This document shows, one piece after another, positions 19,209 through 29,148 of a stretch of 64,000 bases of DNA (within the stretch, counting starts at the first letter, position 1; each line of letters starts with the position of its first letter). The notes under the pieces are model-generated. The model was not told where the DNA came from and did no database searches. It saw only the letters and a program-made list of their open reading frames with translations. The position numbers were made by a program, and so were the translations under genes. Where the stretch lies: contig NZ_SDHX01000002.1 in the NCBI RefSeq assembly GCF_004118375.1, positions 124,001 to 188,000 of the forward strand, read 5' to 3'. The DNA comes from Oleiharenicola lentus (GTDB taxonomy: Bacteria; Verrucomicrobiota; Verrucomicrobiia; Opitutales; Opitutaceae).

Positions 19209-20807
19209 ATGCCCAAGGCGATTACCCGGCTGCTCTGGCTCGCTGCCCTCGCCGTGGTCGCGGTCCAGGCCATGGCGCTCGCCACGCGTTATTTTCAGCC
19301 GTGGCTCGACGGCGACTACCTGTTGGCCGAGCGCTTCGCCGCCGACGTGGTGGCGGGCGTTTATCCGCTCTCGGGCTGGACGCTCAGCTCCTCACCTTAC
19401 CTCTTTCCGGATTTCGCGCTGAGCATCGCTTGGCGCACCCTGCTGGGCCTCGGCGGCGTTCCGCTGCTGCCGTTTTACGTCGTGCTGAGCTACACCGCGC
19501 TGGCACTGCTCGCCGGCTGGTCGCTTCAGCGCGTGGGCGGTCCCGACGGCCAGGGCTGGCTGCACGGCGCGCTCCTGGTGAACGCCGTGCTCGCGTGGCA
19601 GGGCACCGCCGACCACGACCGCTGGCTCTGGTGGCTCGGCTTGCCCAACATGCATGGCGGCGCCGTGCTGCTTGGACTCGCCCAGACCGCCTTGTGGCTG
19701 GGGCCGCCGATGGAGGCTCCGTCGCGCAACCGCTTCATCGTGGCGACCGGGTTGCTGTTCCTCGGTCTCGCTTCGGACACGCTGCTTTTCACGCAGTTCA
19801 TCGTTCCGCTCGGCGCAGCGCTGTTTGTGTGTGCTCCGGCCCCTCGCTGGCAGTCACCTCGGCTGATGGCCTTCGCCAAGGCCGTGGGCGTCGCGGTGGT
19901 GCTGGTCATCGGCCTGCGGCTCACCCTTCACCTGCTGCATTGGGGACACTACCCGGCGGTGGTGCGTTATGCGCCGACCCCCTCTGCCCTCGTCCAGACC
20001 GGCGGACAGCTGCTGGCCGATCTGGCGGGACCCGTCCGGAGGGCGGTGCCGGGATTTCTGGTCACGGGCTTGTTCGCCCTGATTCTTTCCGCGTGGTTGT
20101 CCCGCCGCTCCGGCGTCACCGGCGCTCAGCGTCAGGCCGGTTGGTTGGCGGTGTTTTGCCTGCTGAGCACGCTGGCCTTGCCGGTGCTGGCCGTTTACTG
20201 GCGCAATCCCCAGCACGGACGCTACCTGCTGCCCTGCCTCGTGATCCCGCTCTGGTGGCTGTTCACCCTGCTGCCGCTGGCGAAACTTCGCTCGCCCGTC
20301 GGCGCCGGCATCGTGTCGGTTCTGCTGCTGGGGTTGGTCGGCTGGCGTGCGCCGCAGATTGATTTCGCCCAGTGGGGTTGGCCCTATCCGGAGCCGGTGG
20401 CGGAGCTGGACCGCTTCTTTCCCCAGGAAGATCACGCCAACGGTCTGGCCGAATACTGGACGGCCACCTCCCTGAACGCCACGTCCCACCGAATCCGCCT
20501 CAATCAAGTTCGCCCCGATGGTCGCGTGCAGTTCTGGGGTAACAACGCATTTCATCACTTCACGATGGAAACGCCCGGCGCCACCGCGCCCCTGCACCCG
20601 CGCCGCTACTCGTTCATCATCGCCAACAGTCTCGACCCAGTCGCGCTCAGGACCAAATACGGGGAGCCCGCCCGCATCGCCAATCTCAGTGGCTACGAGA
20701 TCTGGCTCTACGACTCAGCGGGCAGCCGCCGGATCAGCGCCCTCGTCGACGCCGAGGTGCGCGCCTTCCTCGGTGTTCGTCCCGGCACGGAGCGGATTGC
20801 GAGGTAG
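19209..20807 (+). CDS. GT-C-like integral membrane protein, function unknown
   Basis: 532 residues with about nine to ten membrane helices in the first 390 and a soluble C-terminal domain of about 130 residues. The acidic LDGDYLL after the first helix recalls the first-loop Asp of GT-C (dolichol- or undecaprenyl-phosphate-sugar dependent) glycosyltransferases, and the helix pattern fits, but no family motif is secure. A late LPVLAVYWRNPQHGRYLLP loop is also typical of that superfamily. It lies 34 bases after the cytochrome gene and may be co-transcribed. Function not assigned. Confidence 0.55.
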   Translation: MPKAITRLLWLAALAVVAVQAMALATRYFQPWLDGDYLLAERFAADVVAGVYPLSGWTLSSSPYLFPDFALSIAWRTLLGLGGVPLLPFYVVLSYTALALLAGWSLQRVGGPDGQGWLHGALLVNAVLAWQGTADHDRWLWWLGLPNMHGGAVLLGLAQTALWLGPPMEAPSRNRFIVATGLLFLGLASDTLLFTQFIVPLGAALFVCAPAPRWQSPRLMAFAKAVGVAVVLVIGLRLTLHLLHWGHYPAVVRYAPTPSALVQTGGQLLADLAGPVRRAVPGFLVTGLFALILSAWLSRRSGVTGAQRQAGWLAVFCLLSTLALPVLAVYWRNPQHGRYLLPCLVIPLWWLFTLLPLAKLRSPVGAGIVSVLLLGLVGWRAPQIDFAQWGWPYPEPVAELDRFFPQEDHANGLAEYWTATSLNATSHRIRLNQVRPDGRVQFWGNNAFHHFTMETPGATAPLHPRRYSFIIANSLDPVALRTKYGEPARIANLSGYEIWLYDSAGSRRISALVDAEVRAFLGVRPGTERIAR

Positions 20808-20916
20808 TTGGGTAAAGAACGTGCTCAAGCCATATCGATAAATTTTCAGACCGTAGGGGCGCGCTTTGTGCGCACCCGGACGGATCAATTCGCCAGGACG
20901 GGAGGGTGCCGAGACC

Positions 20917-22311
20917 TCACGTGTTCCCCAGTCGTCCGGTCGAGTCGCCGAAGCGCTCGAGGCTGGTCACCCCGGCCTGATCGGCGAGGTCGAGGAAGAG
21001 ATTGCTGAGCGGCTTCGAGCCATGGTCCACATAACGGCCACCGTGGAGGAGCCCGCCGCCGCCGCCCGCGAGGATGAGCGGGAGGTTCTCGTGGGTGTGG
21101 CGGTTGCCGTCGGCGTTGCCGCTGCCGTAGAGGATGCGCGAGTTGTGCAGCAGGGTGTTGCCGTCCACGTCCTTCACTTGGTCCATCTTGGCGAGGAACT
21201 TGGTGAACTGCTCCACATACCAGCGGTCGATCTGCGCGACCTTGGCCACGCGCTCGGCGTTGTTCTGGTGGTGCGAAAGATCATGGTGGCCTTCGGTGAT
21301 GCCGATTTCGCCAAAGGAGCGGTTGTCGCCGTCGTGACCGAGCACGAAGGTGGCGACGCGGGTCGAGTCGGTCTGGAAGGCGAGGAGCATCATGTCATAC
21401 ATGAGCTGCACGTATTCGAAGTGGGTGGCGGGAATGCCGGTCGGGGTGGCGACGACCGGGTCGGGGCCGGCGCCGAATTTCTCGGCCTTCTCGATGCGGA
21501 CCTCGATGTCGCGGATGCCGGTGAGGTATTGGTCGAGCTTTTCCCGGTCACTGAAGTCGAGCCGCCCCTGCATGCGTTTGGCGTCGTCCATCACGGAGTC
21601 GAGAACCGAGCGCCGCTCCTGCATGCGGCGGAGCGCGTTTTCGGCGCGGTGCCCGTGCTCGCCGGCGCCGAAGAGGCGCTCGAAGACCAGGCGCGGGTTG
21701 TTTTCGGGCGTCATCGGCGTGGTCGGCGACTGCCAGGAAATGTTGTATTGGTAGGCGCAGGAGTAGCCGGAGTCGCAGTCGGCGGACTTGCGGTTGAGGT
21801 CGCAGGTGAGCTCGAGCGAGGGGAAACGCGTGAGATGCCCGACCTCCTTGGCGATGGCCTGGTCGATGGAGACGCCGGCGCGGACGTCGGTCGCGCTCTT
21901 GTTGATGCGCACGCCCGTGAGGAACACCGCGTTGCCGCGTGCGTGGTCGCCTCCGCCGTCGTTGCCGGCGTTGGCGTTGGCCTGTTCCAGTCCGCCGAGC
22001 ACCTGGATGTGCGAACGCATCGCCTCCAGCGGGGCCAGCGTGCCCTGCAGGGCAAAGTCGGTGAGGCCGCCGGCCGGCCACCAGTGCGCGGGGATGGCGC
22101 CGTTGGGAAACATGACGAAGGCCGTGCGCAACGGCGCGCCGGTCGCGGTGGTGGCCAGTTGCGCGGCGGCGGCCGCCGCGAACAGGCGCGTGGGGAGCAG
22201 CGAGCCCATCGCCGGCAGCGCGATACACGCGCCCAGGCCTTTCAGGAAACGACGACGGTTCATCAGGGCGACTTGCTCGCGGAGCGTGGCGGTGGGGTGG
22301 CGGGTGTTCAT
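20917..22311 (-). CDS. DUF1552 protein with twin-arginine signal
   Basis: 464 residues from 22311, or 448 from the ATG at 22263 (MNRRRFLKG); the second starts directly on the Tat motif and is equally plausible. RRRFLKGLGACIALPAMG is a twin-arginine signal, so the protein is exported folded. The body is the DUF1552 domain (FPNGAIPAHWWPAGG near the start; GNADGNRHTHENLPLILAGGGGG near the end). These genes always travel with a DUF1592-type cytochrome gene in Verrucomicrobia and Planctomycetes, as here (19-base gap). The role is unproven; an oxidative step in polymer or lipid breakdown is often guessed. Confidence 0.88.
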   Translation of the reverse strand: MNTRHPTATLREQVALMNRRRFLKGLGACIALPAMGSLLPTRLFAAAAAAQLATTATGAPLRTAFVMFPNGAIPAHWWPAGGLTDFALQGTLAPLEAMRSHIQVLGGLEQANANAGNDGGGDHARGNAVFLTGVRINKSATDVRAGVSIDQAIAKEVGHLTRFPSLELTCDLNRKSADCDSGYSCAYQYNISWQSPTTPMTPENNPRLVFERLFGAGEHGHRAENALRRMQERRSVLDSVMDDAKRMQGRLDFSDREKLDQYLTGIRDIEVRIEKAEKFGAGPDPVVATPTGIPATHFEYVQLMYDMMLLAFQTDSTRVATFVLGHDGDNRSFGEIGITEGHHDLSHHQNNAERVAKVAQIDRWYVEQFTKFLAKMDQVKDVDGNTLLHNSRILYGSGNADGNRHTHENLPLILAGGGGGLLHGGRYVDHGSKPLSNLFLDLADQAGVTSLERFGDSTGRLGNT

Positions 22312-22330
22312 GGGGCGGCGGGGTTGGGGA

Positions 22331-24943
22331 TTAGCTGCGAGGAGTGGTCACGGCGGACTGGACGGCCGTGTGCGCCGCAGGTTCACGGCGGCGCTGCTGG
22401 AAGGGGGCGGATTCGATGATGCCGAGCAGGAGGGCGGAAGGACGGGCCTCGGCGGCTTCGAGCCGGTGCACAAGCTGGTCGAGCGTATCGGTGTCGTAGT
22501 ATTCCACGCCGCGGCCGAGGGCATACATGAGAAGTTTCTCGGCCATGTTGTGCAGGTAATCGCCACGGTGCTCCTTCGCGAGGATTTGCTTCAGCTCGCG
22601 AATGTTGGAGAACTTTTCACCGGTGATGAGCTTGCCGCCCGTCTCGACCGGCTGGTTGCTGTCCATGTCGCGCCAGCGGCCCATGGCGTTGAAGTTTTCC
22701 AGGGCAAGGCCGAGCGGGTCCATGCGGTTGTGGCAGGAGCGGCACATGCCGTTGCTGGCGTGCAAGTCGAGGGTCTCGCGCAGGGTCATCTTCGCCAACT
22801 GCTCCTTGGAAGCGATGTTCTCGAGCGGCGGGATGTTGGGCGGCGGCGGCGCGGGCGGGGTGCCGAGGATCTTTTCGAGGATGAATACCCCGCGTTTCAC
22901 CGGCGAGGTGCGCGTGGGATTGGAGGTCACGGCGAGCACGGTGCCCTGGGTGAGCACGCCGCCGCGCGGGCTGTCGGGCGGCAGCTGCACCTTGCGCATG
23001 TCGCGGCCCTTGACGCCCGGGATGCCGTAATGCTCCGCCAGTTCCTCGTTCAGGAAGGTGTAATCCGCGTTGATCAGCTCGATGAGGCTGCGGTCCTCCT
23101 TGAGCACATGGGCGAAGGTCAGCTCGGTTTCCTGCTGCATGGCCCGCCGCAGGCTCCAGGTGAGCTCCGGCTTCGGGGCGCGGAAGACCGGCACGACAAT
23201 GTCCCGCAGTTTTTCCCCCTCGGCCTTTTGCTCGGGGGTGCGGCGATCCACCGGAATGCGGTTGAGCTGCCGGAAACGCTCCAACGCGGCGAGGAACTCC
23301 GGGTTGGGATTTTCGCGCAGGAAAACATCAAGCGGGTTGATCACCACCGTGGTGATGTCGCGCGCCTGCAGCCACTGGCCGGTGAAGTTGCGGACGAACT
23401 CCTGGGACTTGGGGTCGGCCAGCATGCGGCCGACCTGTGACTTGAGGTTCGCCCGCAGACGGCCTTGGGCGGCCAGCCGGAAGAGTTCGTTGTCCGGCAT
23501 CGAGGACCACAGGAAATAGGACAACCGGGACGCCAGCGACCACTCGTCCACCAGCGGATGCGGCTGCCCGGGCTCCAGCGGCAGGGTTTGTTCCTCGCGG
23601 AAAATGAAACGCGGGGAGGCGAGCACGGCGACCATGGCCTGCGCCACGCCGGCCTCGAACGAGCCGCCTTCCTGCGCGGCGGTGCGCTCGGCCAAGCGGG
23701 CGAGTTTCTCAATGGTGGCCTCGTCGGCGGGGCGGCGGAAGGCCCGCGACGCAAAACTGCCCAGGATGCCGCGGAGATAGACCGCACGTTCGGCCGGGTT
23801 GGCCGGCACCGTGCGCGGGAAAAACCGCGCGTAATTGGCCGGCGGCACCCAGTGCTCGGGGGCATAGGGGCCGCGCACGTTCACCGCGTCGAGCCGCAGG
23901 CGCAGCGAACGCTTCTGGTCGCGATCCGGTCCCACCGGACGAATCTCCACCAGCAGGCGGTGTTCGCCCGGCGTCCACTCGCGGTCGAAGGCGAACTTGA
24001 AGGACTTCTCGTAGCCCTCGCGCACGAACTCCTCGTCGAGCACCTGTTCGCCATCGATGGTGAACACGAGACGGCAGCGGTTGTAGTCGAACTGGTCGTC
24101 CACGTAGCGTTCCAAAGCCTTCAGATCTAGTTCCACCTGGTAACGGCCGGCGTGCTCCACCTTGTGCACGGCCTCGACCGTGACCGGCGTGTAGTAGGAC
24201 AGCACCAGCGAGCGTCCTTGAATGGACGGGGCGGGCCGCTCGTAGATGACGGCCGGGGTGGCGGGGGCCGGGGCCGAGGTGGTGGCATCGGCGATGAGCG
24301 TCGCCGGCGTCTCCATGCGCAGCGTGACAAACTGCCGGCCTTCGACCGCCCTCTCGGCCACGACGAGCGGCTGGGTGGGCACGGCACTCGCCACGATCGC
24401 CTGAGCGGCGTCGAGGTATTTCTCCATCAGCATCGGCGAGATGGTCAGCACGTCGCCGTTGTTGTCGAAACCGTGGCCGGTGTCATCGGCCGGGAATTCC
24501 TTCTGCGTGTCGTAGTCCACGCCCATGAGCTCGCGCACGGTGTTGCGGTAATCCACGCGGTTGAGCCGCCGCACCGTCACGCGGCCCGGCTCGGGCTTGG
24601 CGGGATCGAGTTCAAACACGTCGCGCTTGATGAAGGTGGCAAATTTCTCGAGCTCGTCGTGGGTCAGGTAGTCTTCTTCCACCGGTGGCATGATGCGCGC
24701 CCGGGTGTTCTTCAGCACGCGCAGCCAGAGCTTGTGGTCCTTGAGCGAGGCCTCGTCCTTGAACTGGTCGAGGGTCACTCCGCCCTCGCTCTCCCCCTCG
24801 CCGTGGCAGCTGTAACAGTAGGTCTCCAGCATCGGCTGGATGTCCTTCTTGAACGTCTCCATGGCCGCCTGCGCCGGGGCGGTGGCGGGCAGCAGGAGCA
24901 GGCACAAGGACAGGGCGGGGGTGGGCCGGGGAAAGCGTGGCAT
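22331..24943 (-). CDS. DUF1592-family multidomain cytochrome (DUF1587/1592/1588/1585/1595)
   Basis: 870 residues with a signal peptide (LSLCLLLLPATAPAQA). Domain order: an N-terminal cytochrome c part with CYSCH near residue 42; DUF1587 (RRLNRVDYRNTVRELMGV); a carbohydrate-binding-like beta region (about 190-350); DUF1595 (ASRAFRRPADE); DUF1592 (FREEQTLPLEP to SYFLWSSMPDNELF); DUF1588 (DYTFLNEELAEHYGI); DUF1585 at the end, with a second heme motif CRSCH in NRMDPLGLALENFN. Start taken at 24943 (MPRFPRP); the longer frame to 25060 has no signal-like start. First gene of a two-gene unit with the DUF1552 gene. Confidence 0.92.
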   Translation of the reverse strand: MPRFPRPTPALSLCLLLLPATAPAQAAMETFKKDIQPMLETYCYSCHGEGESEGGVTLDQFKDEASLKDHKLWLRVLKNTRARIMPPVEEDYLTHDELEKFATFIKRDVFELDPAKPEPGRVTVRRLNRVDYRNTVRELMGVDYDTQKEFPADDTGHGFDNNGDVLTISPMLMEKYLDAAQAIVASAVPTQPLVVAERAVEGRQFVTLRMETPATLIADATTSAPAPATPAVIYERPAPSIQGRSLVLSYYTPVTVEAVHKVEHAGRYQVELDLKALERYVDDQFDYNRCRLVFTIDGEQVLDEEFVREGYEKSFKFAFDREWTPGEHRLLVEIRPVGPDRDQKRSLRLRLDAVNVRGPYAPEHWVPPANYARFFPRTVPANPAERAVYLRGILGSFASRAFRRPADEATIEKLARLAERTAAQEGGSFEAGVAQAMVAVLASPRFIFREEQTLPLEPGQPHPLVDEWSLASRLSYFLWSSMPDNELFRLAAQGRLRANLKSQVGRMLADPKSQEFVRNFTGQWLQARDITTVVINPLDVFLRENPNPEFLAALERFRQLNRIPVDRRTPEQKAEGEKLRDIVVPVFRAPKPELTWSLRRAMQQETELTFAHVLKEDRSLIELINADYTFLNEELAEHYGIPGVKGRDMRKVQLPPDSPRGGVLTQGTVLAVTSNPTRTSPVKRGVFILEKILGTPPAPPPPNIPPLENIASKEQLAKMTLRETLDLHASNGMCRSCHNRMDPLGLALENFNAMGRWRDMDSNQPVETGGKLITGEKFSNIRELKQILAKEHRGDYLHNMAEKLLMYALGRGVEYYDTDTLDQLVHRLEAAEARPSALLLGIIESAPFQQRRREPAAHTAVQSAVTTPRS

Positions 24944-24977
24944 GAAAGCGACCCGACTTAACGCCAGCGAGGGGCTA

Positions 24978-25058
24978 TTTGCAAACCCGGGACATGCAAT
25001 TCCCGGGGATTTCTGTGCAAACATTTGACGCTTCCCCGGCACCGCCAGTTTGCAATGC
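24978..25058. promoter_or_regulatory. Possible operator: repeated GCAAAC words in a divergent promoter
   Basis: The 140-base gap between the divergent DUF1592 and PhoD genes contains TTTGCAAAC (24978-24986), GTGCAAACATTTG (25015-25027) and inverted GTTTGC (25048-25053), plus a CCCGGG inverted pair between the first two. Repeated dyads in a divergent spacer suggest a shared regulator. Confidence 0.3.
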
Positions 25059-25083
25059 ATGGGGCGCGCCTCAAGCTGAGCGC

Positions 25084-26457
25084 ATGAAACTGCTCCGCGT
25101 CCTCGCCCTCATCTCTTTTTCCGTCCTCGGCGCGCTGTCCTCGGCCCTGGCCGCCGGCTCAATTCTCTCCGGTCCGATGCTCGGCTATCGGGCGCACCGC
25201 GAGATATTCCTGTGGCTGGAAGCCAAGGATGCGCAGCAGGTGACCCTCGACTTCTGGCTCACGGGCAAGCCCGAGACCAAGCGCTCGATCACACAACCCG
25301 CGCCCACTCCCACCCCGGCCGGCGGCCAGATCTTCCACTTCCGGCCCGGCCTGCTCGAGCCGGGCGCCGAGTATGAATATACGCTCAGCCTCGACGGTGT
25401 GAAACAGGACTTCCCCTTCCCCACCCGGTTCAAAACCCATCCCCTGTGGGAATGGCGTACCCCGGCGCCGGACTTCAGCTTCCTCTTCGGCACCTGTGCC
25501 TACTTCAACGAGCCGGCGCATGACCGGCCGGGTGCCGGTTACGGCCGGACCCTGGAGACCTTCCGTCTGATGGGCGAAAGCGGCGCGGACTTCATGCTGT
25601 GGGGCGGCGACAACTGGTATTACCGCGAGGTGGACTTCGATTCCACCAGTGGTCTCTGGTATCGCGCCCAGGTCACGCGCCGGGAGCCGGCCCTGCAGAA
25701 GCTATTTGCCACCATGCCCCAATACGCCGTGTGGGATGACCACGACTATGGCGAAAACGACGCCAACAAGAGCTATGAGCTCAAGGACGAGGCCCTCCGC
25801 GTTTTCCAGGCCTACTGGGGCAACCCCAGTTCCGGCGAGGCCGATAATCCCGGCATCTACACGAAGTTTCGCTGGAGCGACGCGACCTTCTTCCTGATGG
25901 ACAACCGCTGGCACCGCGACGGCGACCACCTGGACGCCGCCGCTGCCGCCGGTCGCAAGACCCAATACGGCGCCCGCCAGCTCGACTGGTTGAAACAAGG
26001 ACTGCTCGCGGCCCAGGAAAACAAGAACTGCAACTTCAAGTTCATCGTCACCGGCGGTCAGGTCGTCACGGATTTCGCCGGCGCCAGCCAGAGCTTCGCC
26101 TACTACCCCGAGGAACGGGCGGAACTCCTCCAGTTCATCGCCCGGCACCGCATCACGGGCGTCATCTTTCTGAGCGGGGACGTGCACTTCACCGAGCTCG
26201 CGCGCCGCAAGATCTCCGACACCCAGTGGGTCTATGAACTGACCTCCTCGCCGCTCTCCAGCGGCGTTTCCCGGCAAAACGTGACCGAGCATGCCGCCGA
26301 TCCCTACCGCGTCCCGGGCACCCAGGTGCAGGACCAAAATTTCTGCCAGGTGCGCATCGCCGGCCCCAAGGAGGCCCGCGAGGTCATCATCACCAGCATC
26401 GACAAGCAGGGCGCCGTTCGCTTCACCCACAAGATTCCGCTGAGCGAGTTGCAGTAA
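25084..26457 (+). CDS. PhoD-like metallophosphatase
   Basis: 457 residues with a signal peptide (MKLLRVLALISFSVLGALSSALA). A short N-terminal fibronectin-like domain leads into a PhoD catalytic domain: FLFGTCAY, LWGGDNWYYREVDF (metal Asp), VWDDHDYGEND (Asp-Asp-His-Asp), and LSGDVHFTEL (His pair), all in the usual order. PhoD enzymes are calcium/iron-dependent phosphodiesterase-monoesterases. The substrate may be phosphodiesters of surface polymers. The upstream in-frame start at 24979 lies in the regulatory spacer and was rejected. Confidence 0.88.
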   Translation: MKLLRVLALISFSVLGALSSALAAGSILSGPMLGYRAHREIFLWLEAKDAQQVTLDFWLTGKPETKRSITQPAPTPTPAGGQIFHFRPGLLEPGAEYEYTLSLDGVKQDFPFPTRFKTHPLWEWRTPAPDFSFLFGTCAYFNEPAHDRPGAGYGRTLETFRLMGESGADFMLWGGDNWYYREVDFDSTSGLWYRAQVTRREPALQKLFATMPQYAVWDDHDYGENDANKSYELKDEALRVFQAYWGNPSSGEADNPGIYTKFRWSDATFFLMDNRWHRDGDHLDAAAAAGRKTQYGARQLDWLKQGLLAAQENKNCNFKFIVTGGQVVTDFAGASQSFAYYPEERAELLQFIARHRITGVIFLSGDVHFTELARRKISDTQWVYELTSSPLSSGVSRQNVTEHAADPYRVPGTQVQDQNFCQVRIAGPKEAREVIITSIDKQGAVRFTHKIPLSELQ

Positions 26458-26534
26458 GCCCGGCGGCCCCGACCGGGTGGGCGCAACCGCGACCATCACC
26501 AGCCGAGCCGCAGACCGGCTGGCTGCGACCAGGG

Positions 26535-26565
26535 CATAAAAAAGGCCGGGCAGACGCCCGGCCTT
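26535..26565 (-). terminator. Rho-independent terminator (minus strand)
   Basis: Perfect 10-bp stem AAGGCCGGGC / GCCCGGCCTT with loop AGAC; on the minus strand it is followed by a T-run. It ends the transcript of the gene at 26590-27666 and may also block readthrough from the PhoD gene. Confidence 0.9.
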
Positions 26566-26589
26566 GAGGTTAACTCAACGTGGCAACGG

Positions 26590-27666
26590 TCACTCCGCGT
26601 TCAGCGGCACGACGACCGTGAGCAACAGCAGCTTGGCGAGGTTCATGCCCTGCTGCTTGGTCAGCTTGTGCCCCTTCAGGTCGATCGTCACGGCGGACGA
26701 GGACACCGACTCACCCATCATGGTGTCCTTGTATTTCATCACGCCGGTGAGCGCCGGGATGGCTTCGTCCTGCGCAAAGAACGCCGACTCGTCGGCCGGA
26801 CCGGAAAACACGGAGGATTCCGACTGCGCGGGTTCGTTGACGCGGATGTCGAACTGGTATTCACCCTCGCCCGAAGCGGCGCGGTTGGCCGCCTCGATCC
26901 ACCGGATGTTGCCGGTGAGCTTGTCCTGATACTGGCGGCCATCGAGCACGTAGGTGATGGTGACGCCGTCAAAATACCAGGCCGTGCGGCCGTAATCATA
27001 GATCATGCTGCCGTTTACGGTGGCCTCGGGATAAATCTGCACCGGACCCGCGGCGAGGACATGCGACTTGAAGTCCATCCGGTCGTAGTTTGTGACCGCG
27101 AGGGCCACGTTCTTGCCGTTGACGGAACGCGTGATGTTCAGCGCCTCCTTCTTGAGTTTGGACATGAACCCCTCCGAGGAGGCCGGCTGCTTGCCGACCG
27201 CGAGGCCCTTGAACAGGGTTTCGAAACCCTTCGCCGTGCCCACGGGGAAGACCACGAGCTTGAGGTCGCCATCGGCAAAACGGTAGGTGTTCTTGTCGTC
27301 AACCGGCACCGTGCCGAATAGCCGGCCAACGTTGCGCGTCTGGCTGGGATTCCGGGGATTCACCACGTCGCAATCGACGGTGTAAACCAGCTTGGCCAGC
27401 TGGGAGGAGCCGACGAGCTTCGAGATATAGGGCGTGTGCTCGATCGTGCCGCGAAACAGCGCGCTGTTGGCGACGTTTACCGAGAGGGTATAACGGTCGG
27501 TCACACCCTCCTTTGGCTTGCCATCGGATTCCGTGTTCGTGCGCGTGCTGAACTTGATGGCCATGTCACCCTTGATGAAAACTTCAGGTGCGGGCGCGGC
27601 GGGTTGCTGGGCAAACGCCCCGGCGGCGAAAGCCAACGTGAGGAGTGAAGCAGCGATGCTTTTCAT
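26590..27666 (-). CDS. Secreted protein of unknown function
   Basis: 358 residues with a clear signal peptide (MKSIAASLLTLAFAAGAFAQ). The rest is beta-rich with no motif I recognise; a hydrophobic C-terminus (AKLLLLTVVVPLNAE) is odd for a periplasmic protein and might be a short anchor. I chose the ATG at 27666 over the one 15 bases upstream because it starts the signal peptide. It follows the coiled-coil membrane protein gene by 11 bases, so the two form an operon. Confidence 0.7.
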   Translation of the reverse strand: MKSIAASLLTLAFAAGAFAQQPAAPAPEVFIKGDMAIKFSTRTNTESDGKPKEGVTDRYTLSVNVANSALFRGTIEHTPYISKLVGSSQLAKLVYTVDCDVVNPRNPSQTRNVGRLFGTVPVDDKNTYRFADGDLKLVVFPVGTAKGFETLFKGLAVGKQPASSEGFMSKLKKEALNITRSVNGKNVALAVTNYDRMDFKSHVLAAGPVQIYPEATVNGSMIYDYGRTAWYFDGVTITYVLDGRQYQDKLTGNIRWIEAANRAASGEGEYQFDIRVNEPAQSESSVFSGPADESAFFAQDEAIPALTGVMKYKDTMMGESVSSSAVTIDLKGHKLTKQQGMNLAKLLLLTVVVPLNAE

Positions 27667-27677
27667 GGGAGGAAATG

Positions 27678-28412
27678 TCATTGGGTGAGCGGACGGGTTT
27701 TCACCCCGCTGCCGGGGATGGAAATGGCATCGGCCGAAGGGCCTTCCAGCATGGCGGTGTCGAGCGAGGCGAGCGCGTCGTTGTAGCTCTTCTGGATCGC
27801 GTCGAAGGCGGTCTCGGCGCGGAGCTTGGCGTAGAACTCATCTTCCGTGAGACCCGAGGTCTCGCGGGCGGCGGCGGCGGCCTGGGCGGCTTCCCAGATC
27901 ATGTTCGCCCGCTTGATCTCCTCCTCGTAGAGCTTGAGCTGCTCGCGCGCCTCCTTCCATTTCTCGCAGCGATGCGCGTAAACCCGGCGCAGGTCAACCA
28001 GGTCGCGGCTGAGTTTAAGGAAACCGGCATCCTCGGGGCCGTAGCTCGCGCGAATCTCATCAACCTTGTCGCTGAAGGTCCGGATCTGGCTGTTGAGCTT
28101 CTCGATGGCATCCTTGCGGTCGCTGAGGGCCTGCGTCTTGGTCTTGAGGTCATTCTGCAGCGTCTCGACCGGATTCTTCGCGGCCTCGGCCTTGATGAGT
28201 TTCAAGCGCATGTTCGCCGCAAACGAGAAGACGACCGGACGCACCATCCAGGCGGCGAGAATGACGCCGACCGCAACGATGAGGCCGATGAGACCGCCGA
28301 TGGCGACCCAGATGTAGGGTGCGACGAGGAAACCCGCGACAAGCAGGGCTCCGTATTTGGCAACATTACCCCAGAAACGGGCCCGGGGATCGCTGATGAC
28401 TGGTTGGTTCAT
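27678..28412 (-). CDS. Membrane-anchored coiled-coil protein of unknown function
   Basis: 244 residues. Two adjacent hydrophobic helices (about 20-57) form an N-terminal hairpin in the membrane; from about residue 70 to 200 the sequence is long charged helix with heptad character (LKTKTQALSDRKDAIEKLN), likely a coiled coil. No enzymatic motif. First gene of a two-gene operon with the secreted protein at 26590-27666. The 253 bases between here and the next gene show nothing I can identify. Confidence 0.7.
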   Translation of the reverse strand: MNQPVISDPRARFWGNVAKYGALLVAGFLVAPYIWVAIGGLIGLIVAVGVILAAWMVRPVVFSFAANMRLKLIKAEAAKNPVETLQNDLKTKTQALSDRKDAIEKLNSQIRTFSDKVDEIRASYGPEDAGFLKLSRDLVDLRRVYAHRCEKWKEAREQLKLYEEEIKRANMIWEAAQAAAAARETSGLTEDEFYAKLRAETAFDAIQKSYNDALASLDTAMLEGPSADAISIPGSGVKTRPLTQ

Positions 28413-28665
28413 GTGGGTGCGAAACTAAATGACGGGGAAAGGGGGGCAGCGAACGTTCCTCGCTCGGAAGCTTCTGACAGAAACACTTAAGCCGGTGCAT
28501 GGCGAGTAGAACCTCATGGAAAACCCGGCTCGTGTTTCTCATCGGCCGTCCCACGCAGCGGGGCGCGCTCATCCGCTTCACCGCAGAGCGACGCGCCTCA
28601 GATACCCGTTTCGCGCTCCACCACTTCCCGCAGAGTATTCAGCGGGAAGCTCGCGCCGTCGGAGG

Positions 28666-29148
28666 TCAGATCCTCTGCGCCAGAGCTTCGAGTTGGTGGG
28701 TGGCAACACCCCAGCCTTCGTGGAAACCCATTTTCTCGTGAGCCTCGCGGTCGGCGGCTGACCAGTGTCGGACCCGGGCGGTGTAGCGGGTCTGCCCGGG
28801 TCCGGCATCCGCAAAAGTAAGGATGATCGTGCAGAATGCTTTCTCTGAAGGTGTCCAGGCCGCCGTGAAGGCATCGGTCATCACCAAGCGCTCCGGCGGC
28901 ACGACCTCGAGGTAAATGCCGGGATTCGGGAATTCCTGGCCCTCGGGGGACTGCATGGTGATGCAGCTCGCCCCGCCCGGCCGGACGTCGAGCACGGCCT
29001 TGGTAGTCTTGAACGGCGGCGGCGTGAACCACTGGACGATGAGCGCCGGCTCGGTCCAGCAGCGCCAGAGTTTCTCGCGCGGCGCGTTGAGCAGGCGCTC
29101 AAGGACGAGTTCACGGTCGGCGGGAAAGTTGCTGGTGTGGTTCGACAT
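28666..29148 (-). CDS. SRPBCC (AHSA1-type) ligand-binding protein
   Basis: 160 residues with the START-like fold pattern of the Aha1 C-terminal-domain family: VLERLLNAPREKLWRCWTEP at the start, VQWFTPP, then PERLVMTDAF and a final amphipathic helix ending EGWGVATHQLEAL. Such bacterial proteins bind small hydrophobic ligands; many are next to ArsR regulators, but none is seen here. Start set at 29148 (MSNHTSNF); the in-frame start at 29175 adds nine hydrophobic residues with no reason to prefer it. A TATAAT lies on the minus strand about 75 bases upstream. Confidence 0.83.
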   Translation of the reverse strand: MSNHTSNFPADRELVLERLLNAPREKLWRCWTEPALIVQWFTPPPFKTTKAVLDVRPGGASCITMQSPEGQEFPNPGIYLEVVPPERLVMTDAFTAAWTPSEKAFCTIILTFADAGPGQTRYTARVRHWSAADREAHEKMGFHEGWGVATHQLEALAQRI